From positions 5,766,001 through 5,830,000 of the forward strand of contig CM057224.1 in the NCBI GenBank assembly GCA_029891385.1: 64,000 nucleotides of DNA, in the 5' to 3' direction. The position numbers were made by a program, and so were the translations under genes. Shown here one piece after another: positions 36,482-48,135 of this stretch; positions within the stretch are counted from its first letter, which is position 1, and each line of letters begins with the position of its first letter. This DNA comes from Erythroxylum novogranatense (lineage: Eukaryota; Streptophyta; Magnoliopsida; Malpighiales; Erythroxylaceae). The notes under the pieces are model-generated. The model was not told where the DNA came from. It was given only the letters and a program-made list of their open reading frames with translations, and searched no databases.

Positions 36482-36486
36482 GCACC
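36482..36486. repeat. Target-site duplication of LTR-G (GCACC), left copy
   Basis: GCACC precedes the left LTR and recurs at 43606-43610 after the right LTR. A perfect 5-bp duplication. Confidence 0.93.
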
Positions 36487-36831
36487 TGTAACACCCCACT
36501 CCCGCCAGACCCGAACCCGACATCCACAATGATATCTGAGTCCGTGCCCCGCGAGGGTGGTGTGCTAACCACTCATTCAGAAATCGGTACATTATTCTTC
36601 TTCAAACATATGTGCGGAATTTCATACCCAAATTGGGTACTCGTTCAATCACATTCAATTTCAATACACACATTCTTCAAAAGCCACTGAGGTCAATTTC
36701 ACAAATACACATAAACACTTTATTACAAAAATAAAGATATGTCATGCAGACACGAACTGATCCCGACTTCTGACCTTCACTTGAATCCTGCAAACATACT
36801 CCCGTTTTACTAACGGGGTACTCTTCGATTC

Positions 36832-37583
36832 CTGAAAAATAGTTGCAATGTTGGGTGAGTTTGCGAACTCAGTGAGAAACCATCATCGATGGTTCACTCA
36901 ACGCATGCATAATCAAACAATTCACATCTTATCACATAATATCACAATCCAAATCAACTCAGACATTGCCAATTTGTACACATATAAGGCGTATCGCCTT
37001 TCACACTATTCATATACATATTGACACTGCACACAAATCTCTTCCCAAAATTTTTATTATTTTACTTTGAGTTGTGACTGAGCGCTTAACGGATCAGAAT
37101 TCGGATACACTTAGGGAGTAGGAGAGCCCTCTGGGTATACACTGACTCCCCTCGAGCTCAAAGCTCGGTTCATTCACAGTAATCACATTTTAAGCAAGTA
37201 GGAGAGCCCCCTGGATATGCACTACTGCTCGCTCACATTAGGGATAGGAGAGCCCTCTGGGTATGCACTATTCCCTTTTCACAATAGATGAGCTTATAAC
37301 TCCGATCAAAACATGCTCCAGTCACAACCATTATTTATTAACCAATTATAGATTTCACACGTTCAGTCATATTTCTTTACACATTACACACATATCAAAT
37401 CACATTCCCAATCATTTCACAGCAGCATTCACAATTTGCACTTTACTATCACATTCAAATACTTAGGACACCCGTGGTCCAAAATCAATCAAGTCAAACA
37501 CATATATCCGTCCTTTTGTCTCCACATGGCATAGAAACATAATATTAAACACATAAGGTTGAGAAACCAACTAGGTTACTCAC
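36832..37583 (-). promoter_or_regulatory. Candidate LTR intron of LTR-G (3' LTR copy), 752 bp
   Basis: On the minus strand the donor reads GTTTAG/GTGAGTAAC and the acceptor CTATTTTTCAG/GAATCG. The bases on either side align to one uninterrupted sequence in both LTRs of LTR-E (junctions 26999/27000 and 30778/30779). This is the pattern left by splicing followed by reverse transcription. Function is inferred. Confidence 0.62.
37115..37272 (-). repeat. Triple AGAGCCCTCTGGGTAT module, LTR-G 3' LTR
   Basis: Three copies of TAGGAGAGCCCTCTGGGTAT, on the minus strand equal to the LTR-E interior module. Lies inside the candidate intron. Second LTR copy at 41374-41532. Confidence 0.88.
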
Positions 37584-38184
37584 CTAAACTTCCTAGTTGT
37601 TGCCTGGAAGCTCCAGCACTGTCCGTGGATTATCGATCCATCGGCTCTATAACAATTCAATTAATTTCATTCATTACAAAATGCACAGTCAAAATAATTA
37701 ATGATGCACATGCCTTGAATAAAGGATGTACTATGCCTATTCATGATTTTCCCGGTACCATTCCCCCACTTTCCACTTTCACTCACTTGATTAATATCGG
37801 CTAATTCAATAATACGCCGTAGAACTCACCAAATTCGTTTATACCAATCAGTTCCATTTGCCAATTCATATGCACTAAACTAAGCTCACAAGATCTCAAA
37901 ACCACTTTTCATTTTGAAATAAATCAAATTCACTTATTACAAACTCCAATTACACTGAATTCATATTCGAAATTCTCATAATTATAACCCAATTACTCAA
38001 AACAATTCTTAGGATGCAATACAATCATATTACTTAGCTTTATTTCACAAATCGGGATTCTCATAATTAAATTTCAAACTTTCATTCTTTCCCTCATTTG
38101 TAGACCTCTTTCTCTATATCACAACGAATCAAACATCACCTCAATCGGAAAGTTATGCCCCTAAAATCAAACTATACTCATCCA

Positions 38185-38440
38185 GTAAAAACAGCCTCAC
38201 TTCGACGTGAGGACGTTAAATCATGCGACAGTATTTCGCCACAAGCGATAAGCATAGCTCGACGCGACGCGAACGATTGGAGGCTCACCGCGATGTGGTT
38301 CAATAAGCTCACCGCGGCGAGTAAATGGAGGTTCATCGTGGCAAGGCCTTCGCGCGTGCCGCGGCGAGAACACAATTTTCTTGCCGCGTCGCAGCGCAGG
38401 CACGCCGCGACGTGCGGTCCTCCAGTCGTCTTCTCCGACG
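38185..38440. repeat. GC-rich CpG-dense array, LTR-G 3' LTR
   Basis: Degenerate CTCGACGCGACGCG, CTCACCGCGGCGAG and CGTGCCGCGGCGAG words. Sits downstream of the TATA-like box in sense orientation, so it would be in the leader. The copy at 42455-42680 differs by several small indels. Confidence 0.8.
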
Positions 38441-39348
38441 AGCTCTCCCTCTTTTCTCTCTCTAAAAACTCCAGTACTAACTCATAAACACTCAAATCTT
38501 TAACAATTAACCCTTATGAATGCTTTAAACACAATAATCACAACATTAAATCATATACTTACCAAGTCACGCAATCTAACCATTCGGATTTCCTCCTATT
38601 TCTTTCCCTTCTCTCAACACCAACGATGAACCCTCCAAACTCATCAAATAATCTTCTTCTCTCAAAGGTTTCCGTCGATCCTTAACCACAAGGAAGAGAA
38701 ACAAGCAAGAATCAAGAAGAAGAAAGGAACGAAGACCACCGAAGGAGAAGAAGGGGGTTCGTGCCCTAGGAGGAGAAACAATTCCCTTTTTCCTTTCTTT
38801 TTCAGACATAGAACAAATATATATATGGAACAAATAATTCTCTTGTCATTTCCTCCCAAAACATTTCACTCTCAAATCAGTCCACTCATCTCCAAATCTC
38901 GATGGCTCAATATATTAAATTCCAAGATCATAAATCTAAATTTTCTATTGCCATAAGACAATAATTTCGGTCCTATTCAGTCAATCAGTCCGCCACTCGG
39001 AGAATTTCTGGTCCGGACATGATTTTCAGACACAATTTCTAAGGTTCATAATCAATTGGCAATCACTCTGATACAGTTCCCAATCCACCATTTACACCCA
39101 ATTATTCCATAATTCCCAATATATCATAATCCAATCTAATTATCTCACAAATTCACAATTCATATCATTTACAAAATCAAATGCCGGAAAAAGTCATGAA
39201 TGCATGTACCTATATGTGCATGTGCCAAAAGACGCAATCCTCTACAATCAGAGGCCAAACAATTATTCACATCACAAATATGAAATGCAAAGTACTAGCC
39301 TGACCAAATTTACCCATATACCCTTCCTATTAGGGTCGGGATGTTACA

Positions 39349-40748
39349 ATTCTCCCCTCCTTACAAAAATTTCTTCCTCGAAATTTCATATACGATTGAT
39401 CAGGGAGGCAGGGGAATCGTTTCGATCACTAGATAATGTTTCCCACTTTTTTCTCTATATAGACAATTTCTGCCAAATAACTGAAATCAATATTATCAAT
39501 CACTCTTTATCTTTTCTCTAACTTTACACAGTCTCATAGATTCCTCAAGATCACTCACAATTCTTTACTTTCGATATCGATAATACATATGTCGATCATA
39601 ACGATATTTCCTAATCCTCGCCCAAGTAACACTTTGATCCGAAACATCTTTTACAGATTTATAAATCAGTAGTTCCATTCACACTACAAATCCCATAGAG
39701 ATCACTACATATCGAATTTAATTACCCTTCATTATACCAGTGTCTATCTAAGTGTATCTGGCCGAGGCGATACACTTCAAAACATTTCATTTATCGTTTA
39801 TCAGATTACATTCCTTTAGTGATAAAACCTTAATCTCATAAGATTATAATCACCTCGATAACAATCAACTCGACACATTGTCATACCTTTTTGATTTCTA
39901 AATCCCCATTACAGATTCATTTACTCTCAACATATACGCTGCTCAAATGGTGTCACCAATGCAACAATTGATATAGTTGCAATCAATTCAGACTATACAC
40001 TAATTTATGTCCCTATGAATTCCCAAATTATCCATTTGACAATTGATTCCAACAGACAAGCCTGTTGGTTGATCATACAAACAACCATTCGATTTATCAC
40101 GCTAAACTATCGATTCCTCTTTCGATTTGCTCTTACTAAACCATAATACTCTCTAACAGTTTCTCAATAACATTCGCAAATGTCAACACCTTAATTTGGT
40201 CTTTGCCAATCTTTTTAAATATACACACCAGTTTCAGAATTCCAATAACAAATAATACTTTCTTTTTGCCCCTTTTGGCTAGCTCGACGATTTATACTCA
40301 GTCATACAATCAAAACCTTATCACTCAGATAATTTCCTGTTCAATCCATTTAATTTCATGACTAGCATAATTGAATTATTCAATCACTTAATTCTTTTCA
40401 AATCTTTCGAATTCACAAAACACTATTGATTTGCACATTCGTAGACATTTTCAATTGTTTCAGTCCAATTATTGTCTCCAAGCTTTTAGAGCAACACTCA
40501 TTACAACAGATCGCAAATTATCAATCCCAATACAACCTATGAAGTTTTACTCCCATTCTGATATATCATTAATTTCCTCACAAATTCTAATGACTGAAAC
40601 AATTGGTACAGGCTCCTACATGTGACTCATATATTAGACTGGGGATCAGTTGTCACTGTCTGCCGTGACATGACTTAAATGCATGTAGCTAGACACAAAT
40701 TTCAGAATTCCCATGTACAATCGTACTTCTGGGCTCTGATACCACAAA
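39349..40748 (-). other. LTR-G interior: PPT 39349-39364, PBS 40731-40744, no coding region
   Basis: Minus strand GTAAGGAGGGGAGAAT is the PPT and TGGTATCAGAGCCC the PBS. Between them are 1.37 kb of AT-rich sequence without gag or pol. Its left part (39365-39540) is alignable with the interiors of LTR-H (48791 onward) and LTR-I (62981 onward), including GATTGATCAGGGAGGCAGG and a CAAGATCACTCACAATT segment. Confidence 0.85.
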
Positions 40749-43605
40749 TGTAACACCCCACTCCCGCCAGACCCGAACCTGACATCCACAAAGATATCCG
40801 AGTCCGTGCCCCGCTAGGGTGCGTGCTAACCACTCATTCAGAAATCGGTACATTATTCTTCTTCAAACATATGTGCAGAATTTCATACCCAAATTGGGTA
40901 CTCGTTCAATCACATTCAATTTCAATACACACATTCTTCAAAAGCCACTGAGGTCAATTTCACAAATACACATAAACACTTTATTACAAAATAAAGACAT
41001 GTCATGCAGATACCTAACCGATCCCGACTTCGACCTTCACTTGAATCTGCAAACATACTCCCGTTTTACTAACGGGGTACTCTTCGATTCCTGAAAAATA
41101 GTTGCAATATTGGGTGAGTTTGCGAACTCAGTGAGAAACCATCATCGATGGTTCACTCAACGCATGCATAATCGAACAATTCACATCTTATCACATAATA
41201 TCACAATCCAAATCAACTCAGGCATTGCCAATTTGTACACATATAAGGCGTATCGCCTTTCACACTATTCATATACATATTGACACTGCACACAAATCTC
41301 TTCCCAAAACTTCCATTATTTTACTTTGAGTTGTGACTGAGCGCTTAACAGATCAGAATTCGGATACACTTAGGGAGTAGGAGAGCCCTCTGGCTATACA
41401 CTAACTCCCCTCGAGCTCAAAGCTCGGTTCATTCACAGTAATCACATTTCAAGCAAGTAGGAGAGCCCCCTAGATATGCACTACTGCTTGCTCACATTAG
41501 GGATAGGAGAGCCCTCTGGGCTTGCACTATTCCCTTTTCACAATAGATGAGCTTATAACTCCGATCAGAACATGCTCCAGTCACAACCATTATTTATTAA
41601 CCAATTATAGATTTCACACGTTCAGTCATATTTCTATACACATTACACACATATCAAATCACATTCCCAATCATTTCACAGCAACATTCACAATTTGCAC
41701 TTTACTATCACATTCAAATACTTCGGACACCCGTGGTCCGAAATCAATCAAGTCAAACACGTATATCCGTCCTTTTGTCTCCACATGGCATAGAAGCATA
41801 ATATTAAACACATAAGGTTGAGAAACTAACTAGGTTACTCACCTGAACTTCCTAGTTGTTGCCTGGAAGCTCCAAAGATCGTCTGTGGATTATCGATCCA
41901 TCTACTCTATAACAATTCAATTAATTTCATTCATTACAAAATGCACAGTCAAAATAATTAATGATGCACATGCCTTGAATAAAGGATGTACTATACCTAT
42001 TCATGATTTTCCCGGTACCATTCCCCCACTTTCCACTTTCACTCACTTGATTAATATCGGCTCATTTCGATTCAATAATACGCCGTAGAACTCACCAAAT
42101 TCGTTTATACCAATCAGTTCCATTTGCCAATTCATATGCACTAAATTAAGCTCACAAGATCTCAAAACCACTTTTCATTTTGAACTAAATCAAATTCACT
42201 TATTACAGACTCCAATTACACTGAATTCATATTCGAAATTCTCATAATTATAACCCAATTACTCAAAACAATTCTTAGGATGCAATACAATCATATTTCT
42301 TAGCTTTATTTCACAAATCGGGATTCTCATAATTAAATTTCAAACTTTCATTCTTTTCCTCATTTGTAGACCTCTTTCTCTAGATGACAACGAATCAAAC
42401 ATCACCTCAATCGAAGGTCTACATCAAAAGTTATGCCCCTAAAATCAAACTATACTTATCCAGTAAAAACAGCCTCGCTTCGACTTGAGGACGTTCGTCG
42501 CGACGACAAGCATAGCTCGACGCGGCGCGGACGATTAGAGGCTCGCCGCGACGTGCTTCAATAAGCTCGCCGCGGCGAGTAAATGGAGGTTCATCGCGGC
42601 GAGGCCTTCGCGCGTGCCGCGACGAGAACACAATTTTCTCGCCCGTCGTCGTCACAGCACGCCATTTGACGTCATGGCCCTCCAATCGTCTTCTCCGACG
42701 AGCTCTCCTCTTTCTCTCTCTAAAACTCCAAGATTAACTCATAAACACTCAAATCTTTAACAATTAACCCTTATGCATGCTTTAAACACAATAATCACAA
42801 CATTAAATCGTATACTTACCAAGTCACGCAATCTAACCATTCGGATTTCCTCCTATTTCTTTCCCTTCTCTCAACACCAACGATGAACCCTCCAAACTCA
42901 TCAAATAATCTTCTTCTCTCAAAGGTTTCCGTCGATCTTTAACCACAAGGAAGAGAAACAAGCAAGAATCAAGAAGAAGAAAGGAACGAAGACCACCGAA
43001 GGAGAAGAAGAGGGTTCGTGCCCTAGGAGGAGAAACAATTCCCTTTTTCCTTTCTTTTTCAGACATAGAACAAATATATATATGGAACAAATAAGCCTCT
43101 TGTCATTTCCTCCCAAAACATTTCACTCTCAAATCAGTCCACTCATCTCCAAATCTCGATGGCTCAACATATTAAATTCCAAGATCATAAATCTAAATTT
43201 TCTATTGCCATAAGACAATAATTTCGGTCCTATTCAGTCAATCAGTCCGCCACTCGGAGAATTTCTGGTCCGGACATGATTTTCAGACACAATTTCTAAG
43301 GTTCATAATCAATTGGCAATCACTCTGATACAGTTCCCAATCCACCATTTACACCCAATTATTCCATAATTCCCAATATATCATAATCCAATCTAATTAT
43401 CTCACAAATTCACAATTCAAATCATTTACAAAATCAAATACCGGAAAAAGTCATGAATGCATGTACCTATATGTGCATGTGCTAAAAGACGCAGTCCTCT
43501 ACAATCAGAGGCCAAACAATTGTTCACATCAGAAATATGAAATGCAAAGTACTAGCCTGACCAAATTTACCCATATACCCTTCCCATTAGGGTCGGGATG
43601 TTACA
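40749..43605 (-). repeat. LTR-G 5' LTR
   Basis: 2857 bp, near-identical to 36487-39348. TATA-like ATATATATATTTG at about 43085-43073 (minus). Donor is the full consensus TTCAG/GTGAGTAAC at 41843/41842, acceptor TTTTTCAG/GAATC at 41091/41090. GC-rich array at 42455-42680. Confidence 0.93.
41091..41842 (-). promoter_or_regulatory. Candidate LTR intron of LTR-G (5' LTR copy), 752 bp
   Basis: Same length and same sites as the 3' copy, and here the donor is a perfect CAG/GTGAGT. As this is the 5' LTR, a leader transcript starting near 43050 would contain it. Confidence 0.62.
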
Positions 43606-43610
43606 GCACC

Positions 43611-45530
43611 TGCCCTATTTTATTCCTAACCCAAATCTTCAATCCAATGCTACAACCTACATAATAATTCAATATTCAAAGGCAACAACACACTCCTAGC
43701 ATTCTAATCATATCCAAACTATAACACAATTACATTTCCCCCTTTCGTGTCAAATTCAAACCATACAATGATGCAATTGTTTTAAAACATGCATGAATTG
43801 CACAAAATACATTAGAACTAAACATTCTTGCATTCATATGAAAATATGAGTTATTACAAGGCTTTAGAGGGCATTTTAAGCCACTACATCAAATCCCAAA
43901 ATACAAGCTTGCAAAAGTATCATTTGCCCAAAATGCATCTAAAGCATTGATTTACAAAAATAACTTGAAATACAAAAATTATCCATTTTTGGAGCAATGC
44001 CTTTAAGCTCGATGGTCGATCTCATGCTCCTCACCTGGAGATGGGACGGAATTGGAGGGGGTGAGCTTATGCGCGTGGGTAACATGTTTATATTTATGCA
44101 AATAAGATGAATTCATTTCATTATTCATACTGCTAGCAAAATCTCTCATCAAACAATTATACAACTTTGCATTTCACAAATTCATCAAGCTAAAAGCATA
44201 ACTTTCATGATTCATGCTTCTATCATTCTTGCAAATACATGCGAACACATAAACACATAGCTAATGGTTCGGTAAGATAAGTCCACAATAACTAACGAAC
44301 TACACAAGTGTAGTCGTATGCTGAGGAGTCCAAAAAGGAACATCTTTGCCACAATCAGGCGGTAGTGAAAGCCTAATCGCCAACGCACGTGACTCTGCTG
44401 GGTGGACTTAATTACCCCACATAACATGAATTCATGCATCAAAATCTGGACTTTTCTTGTCCAACTGGCTGATTTCTGAAAATGGATTTTTCATGCATCC
44501 AAATAGCTGATTTTTGAAAAATGTATTTCATGCTTAACTCACATTTCAAGATTTCACTAATATTCATGCTCATTCAATTCATGAACTTGTCAAGCAATAT
44601 CAAGCAATGTCATATACTGTTCAAACTCTCACATAATGGCAATCATAAATCAATTTATACACAATCAAAACTCAATCAATGCTCATCCCAAGGCAGTTGG
44701 AAAACATTAATTTCATTTGTTGAAATAGTATTTAAAACTTACTAGCATAAAGATAAAAATGAAACCCACCTTATATCTTGTTTAATCCTTGCTTAGGAGT
44801 GCTCTTCTCCTTGCTCTTCTCCTCTCTCTTGCTCTACTTCAAGAGAAACAAAAACCCATTTCAACATAACTTCACTTGAAAATCTACATAACCTCTTACA
44901 TGAAATTAAATTCAAAATCACTAAACCCACTTCATTTCTAAGCTTTCTACACCATAACCTAACTAAAAGCTAACACTTGAAATAATGACTTACCTTGGTT
45001 CTTGACTCAACCAAAGAGTTTCTTGGTTCAAGGCGTAGCTTAGCTCTTCCTCTATACTTTTCCTTCTTGAACTTTCTTCAAACACTTACTTAATCTCTTG
45101 GAAACTCAAGACCTAGCCAAGCTTTTCTTTTTCTTCTTCTCCCTTCACCCTCCACGAACTCTCCCTCTCTCCCTCTAAATTTCGTAACTTCCTTCTCTTC
45201 TTCTACTAACCCACTTAATTCATTCTCCTTTTTACTACTTACTAACTTACTTAAGCCTATAGGCCTAAAGCCCAACTCACTTCTTCTTCCTTCCTTCTTA
45301 TATTCTCTTTAAACTACTCAAGCCCATTTATCTTTTAAGCCCATCTTATTCTCCTTTCCTTTCCTACCTCATTAAGGCCCAACTAACACATTTAATCTCA
45401 TTAACTCACCACCTAACTCTTTAATGCTATCACATACTAATTAATGTCAACTCAATTTATGCTAACATAACTTACTCAATTAATCTAATCATGCTTAATT
45501 TAAATAAAAAAAGATCGATCGGCCAAAACA
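43611..45530 (-). repeat. LTR-F 5' LTR, second segment
   Basis: Resumes after the GCACC duplication and ends about 45530 (GGCCAAAACA). Homologous to 32085-33998. Contains AGGGGGTGAGCTTATG (44056) and ACCCACC (44765). A weak TATA-like AATATAAG lies near 45292-45299 on the minus strand. Non-coding. Confidence 0.78.
44035..44769 (-). promoter_or_regulatory. Candidate LTR intron, LTR-F 5' LTR, 735 bp
   Basis: Minus strand donor TATAAG/GTGGGTTTC (44770/44769) and acceptor CCCATCTCCAG/G (44035/44034), with a pyrimidine-rich run before the acceptor. Same layout as 32510-33175. Inferred. Confidence 0.5.
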
Positions 45531-46032
45531 AAGGGTCGCTCCAAAATGCATACCTAAATTTCTAGAATTCATAACTTTTTATAAAGAAGTATAAAATTCA
45601 CAAAATTGGTATCAAAAGAAAGATAAAAGGAAGCTCTACAACTTCTATGAAGAGCTCGAAAACCAAATCCATCTCTAACGTGCTCAAATTTCCAATCAAA
45701 TTTTTTATCCACTAATGATCATGCCAAACAGTAACAGCAGCTTGTAAAAATCATAACTTCCTATTTCATAGCCCAAAATTTCCATACTTTACAGCAATGG
45801 AAAGATCAAAACATAATCTAAAACTTTCATGAAGAACTTAAAGGCAATTTTAACCTCTAACTAGGTCAATTTTGCAATTAAAACTTCTGCTCAGAAATTT
45901 GTCATCCTATACCACATTCAAACTTCCAAATTTCACATCTTCCAATGCTCACATCCACAAATAACATATGATACTTCATTGAAAAACTAAATTTTTTTTC
46001 TATGACTTTCATGTAGACCCCTTAACTCAATT
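45531..46032. other. LTR-like remnant between LTR-F and LTR-H
   Basis: Two or three degenerate ATAACTTTT-type blocks (45578, 45758, 45930), as in the long LTRs, but no ends, PBS or PPT. Probably part of the LTR into which LTR-F and LTR-H were inserted. No gene seen. Confidence 0.6.
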
Positions 46033-46104
46033 TGCTGGGCCCCGTTTCTGAAACCCAACCTCGGAAAAAAATACCATCATACATAAGCGTGGTTGCAATC
46101 TTTT

Positions 46105-46124
46105 CTTACTCTGATACCAAACAT
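46105..46124 (-). other. PBS-like sequence inside the LTR-H LTR
   Basis: Minus strand TTGGTATCAGAGTAAG lies directly after a sequence (GGGGCTCATCA) that itself looks like an LTR end, 91 bp before the true LTR end. The same arrangement is at 52315-52334 in the other LTR. Confidence 0.75.
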
Positions 46125-46232
46125 GATGAGCCCCGTTTTCGGAGTCTAACCATTGAACCATAAACGTTGGCGTAATCCAAAGAAATCATAAAGCTTAAAG
46201 TCTCATACCATTTCTATGTTCCTTTTTCCATA

Positions 46233-46270
46233 ACACACACACACACACACACACATATATGTATATATAT
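46233..46270. repeat. (AC)n-(TA)n microsatellite, LTR-H 3' LTR
   Basis: About 11 AC units followed by ATATATGTATATATAT. The same locus in the other LTR (52451-52509) is a pure AT run. Confidence 0.95.
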
Positions 46271-46616
46271 AACAACAATTCACAATCAAAATATTCATAT
46301 CAAATCGATAACTTCCTCAAGTATACTGAATTTCCACTCAACCTGATCCATATACCCAAATGCATTCTTCCACTCAACATCATCTACACATAATTCATAA
46401 TTCCTTAACATCAATAGATAGAGTTTTACAAGCTCTAAAGGCATTCCAAGCCACAATTATAACAATAATCAAAAATCTCAAAAGATAAAAGTTACATGAA
46501 CTAGAAATCCTTGAAAAGTGACAAATCCTTGCATTTTACATAAATAACTCAAATTACATTATAAACAAATTGGGAGTGCTGCCTTGACTCTCTTTCACTC
46601 CATTTCTTGCTCAAAA

Positions 46617-47363
46617 CTTCAAGGTGGGGACGGAAGGGGGGGGGGTGAGTTTAAAGCTCGTGGGTAACAAGCTTATAACGAAGAATAAGCAAAACTGTTG
46701 AAGTGTTCATTTGTCATATAAAAATTGTAATGAATTCATAAAATGCTTTGTTCCCAAATTCTCAGTCAAATTCAAAATTTGAATTCAAAACTCATAGTTA
46801 AAAATGTCATCACATCAACACAGCATATCCATTTAACCATCGATACAAAACACTCAATTTATGCAATACACTTGACTATTTAAAGATGCAATGCACAAAC
46901 AAATGGCTCGAGAGTTCCGTGAAACAAAACGGATAAACCAAAGCTTATACCGTGAACAAAGCAAGTCTGATTTCTCAGGATCTCGTGGCCTCAAGCAGGC
47001 AACCGGGAGAAGGCTATATGTCGACGTGCACGTGACTAACAAAACGTTCCTCTCTCGCCTAAACAGAAGCACATAATCATGCTCAAATCATTTTATCAAA
47101 TGCTTTCATGCTTTTCATTCTCTTTTCTTTCTTTTCCGAAAATACAAAACGTCATGAATTTTCCAAGGTATAACAAAAAATATTTCATTGCATTCCCATC
47201 TTTATTTTGAAATTGATCAACAAAGTTCATATGCCGAAACATGTAGCAATTTTGCTAATCATTCAAAAGAAACAAAAACAACATTTATGAATTAATTGAA
47301 ATCATTCTTGATTTGGAAGAAAACATCATTGGCTCATTTCTAAATTATAAACATGAAACCCAC
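46617..47363 (-). promoter_or_regulatory. Candidate LTR intron of LTR-H, 747 bp
   Basis: Minus strand donor GAATTCAG/GTGGGTTTC (47364/47363). The acceptor region is a long C-rich tract ending CCCCACCTTGAAG (46617); the other LTR reads CCTTCAAG, and relatives read CTCCAG. The donor is strong and the acceptor weaker than in LTR-F and LTR-G. Confidence 0.45.
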
Positions 47364-47889
47364 CTGAATTCCTTGCTTAGATACATGCTTAAAAGATGCC
47401 TCTCCTCTTGATCCTCTTTCCTTCGTTGATTCCCTTTATCAAATGCAAAATTCCCATTCAATAGGAATACAAATTTGAGGACCCAAATATTGCATATTCA
47501 CTAAGATAAATTCTATAAACTCAAACTCTTCGAAAAGTCCAAACATTCGGGTCAATTTTCCATGATCACTATGATCAAGTAAATGAAAAAATCTGGTAAT
47601 ATTCTCTTCTATAAAAAGTTCCCCATTGTCTTAAGTTTTTAATGACTCCAAAATCATTCAATTTGTTTCAGAAATCCGAAAGTTATACTCCAAATATATT
47701 GGGACTATCCTTATGTTGAGACTATAGTCTATACTAAACTTGCATCCAAACTTTGAGATACTTATAAACTGAATTAAAACTTCTTTTCTTCATAAAACTT
47801 GTAGACTTTTGTCTCTATTTTACAACGAATTAAAAATCACCTCATTTTCAAATCTACATCAAAAATTATGTCCAAAATACCAAAATACG

Positions 47890-48135
47890 TCTGTCCAGGA
47901 AAACAGAAGCTCCCTGCCGCGAAATCAGAAGCTCGTCGCTGAGAAAACAGAAGCTCGTTGCGGAGAAAACAAAAGCTCGCCGTGGTGAAAAAAGTTGGAG
48001 CTCGCTACGGCGAAACCCAGAAGCTCGTCACGGCGAGGGCACTCGTGTACGCCGCAACGTGGGCGCTCGCGAGCGCCGCGACATGTGTGTCTGCGTGCGC
48101 CGCGACGTGGATGCCTATGCGCTCCGCGATGTGTG
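47890..48135. repeat. GC-rich AGAAGCTCG array, LTR-H
   Basis: A degenerate run of ACAGAAGCTCGTTGCGG units (about 24-27 bp) passing into GCGCCGCGACGTG units. Same position relative to flanking words (ATTATGTCCAAAATAC) as the array of LTR-G. The ORFs here arise from the repeat. Confidence 0.82.

Larger units (their letters stand above)
35254..36486 (-). repeat. LTR-F 5' LTR, first segment (interrupted by LTR-G)
   Basis: Begins TGATGGATCCC on the plus strand and is cut at GCACC (36482-36486) by LTR-G. It resumes at 43611. Segment 35735-36470 holds four degenerate tandem blocks. Confidence 0.82.
36487..39348 (-). repeat. LTR-G 3' LTR
   Basis: 2862 bp. In sense order: TATA-like ATATATATATTTG near 38828-38816, GC-rich array 38440-38185, donor 37584/37583, triple module, acceptor 36832/36831, hairpin, AATAAA near 36738-36733 and the end shared with LTR-E and LTR-I. 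Short ORFs are compositional. Confidence 0.93.
36487..43605 (-). mobile_element. LTR-G: non-coding gypsy-like element, 2.86-kb LTRs, 1.4-kb interior
   Basis: LTRs 36487-39348 and 40749-43605 begin TGTAACACCCCACTCC and end GGGATGTTACA. PPT at 39349-39364 and a perfect tRNA-Met PBS at 40731-40744 set the minus orientation, and GCACC is duplicated. The interior lacks gag and pol. The LTRs are nearly identical, so insertion is recent relative to LTR-F. Confidence 0.93.

Noticed and set aside
38155..38495. ORFs of 105-110 codons on both strands in the LTR-G LTR
   Set aside because: They follow the CpG-rich array, which lacks A/T-rich stop codons; the equivalent frames in the second LTR are broken.
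40731..40744. tRNA-like sequence (TGGTATCAGAGCCC)
   Set aside because: Only the 3' acceptor part is complementary; it is a primer binding site next to an LTR, not a tRNA gene. Same for 13261, 52224 and 58440.
45490..45530. Possible target duplication for LTR-F at its right end
   Set aside because: The left end of LTR-F is lost at the LTR-E junction, so no pair of flanks can be compared.
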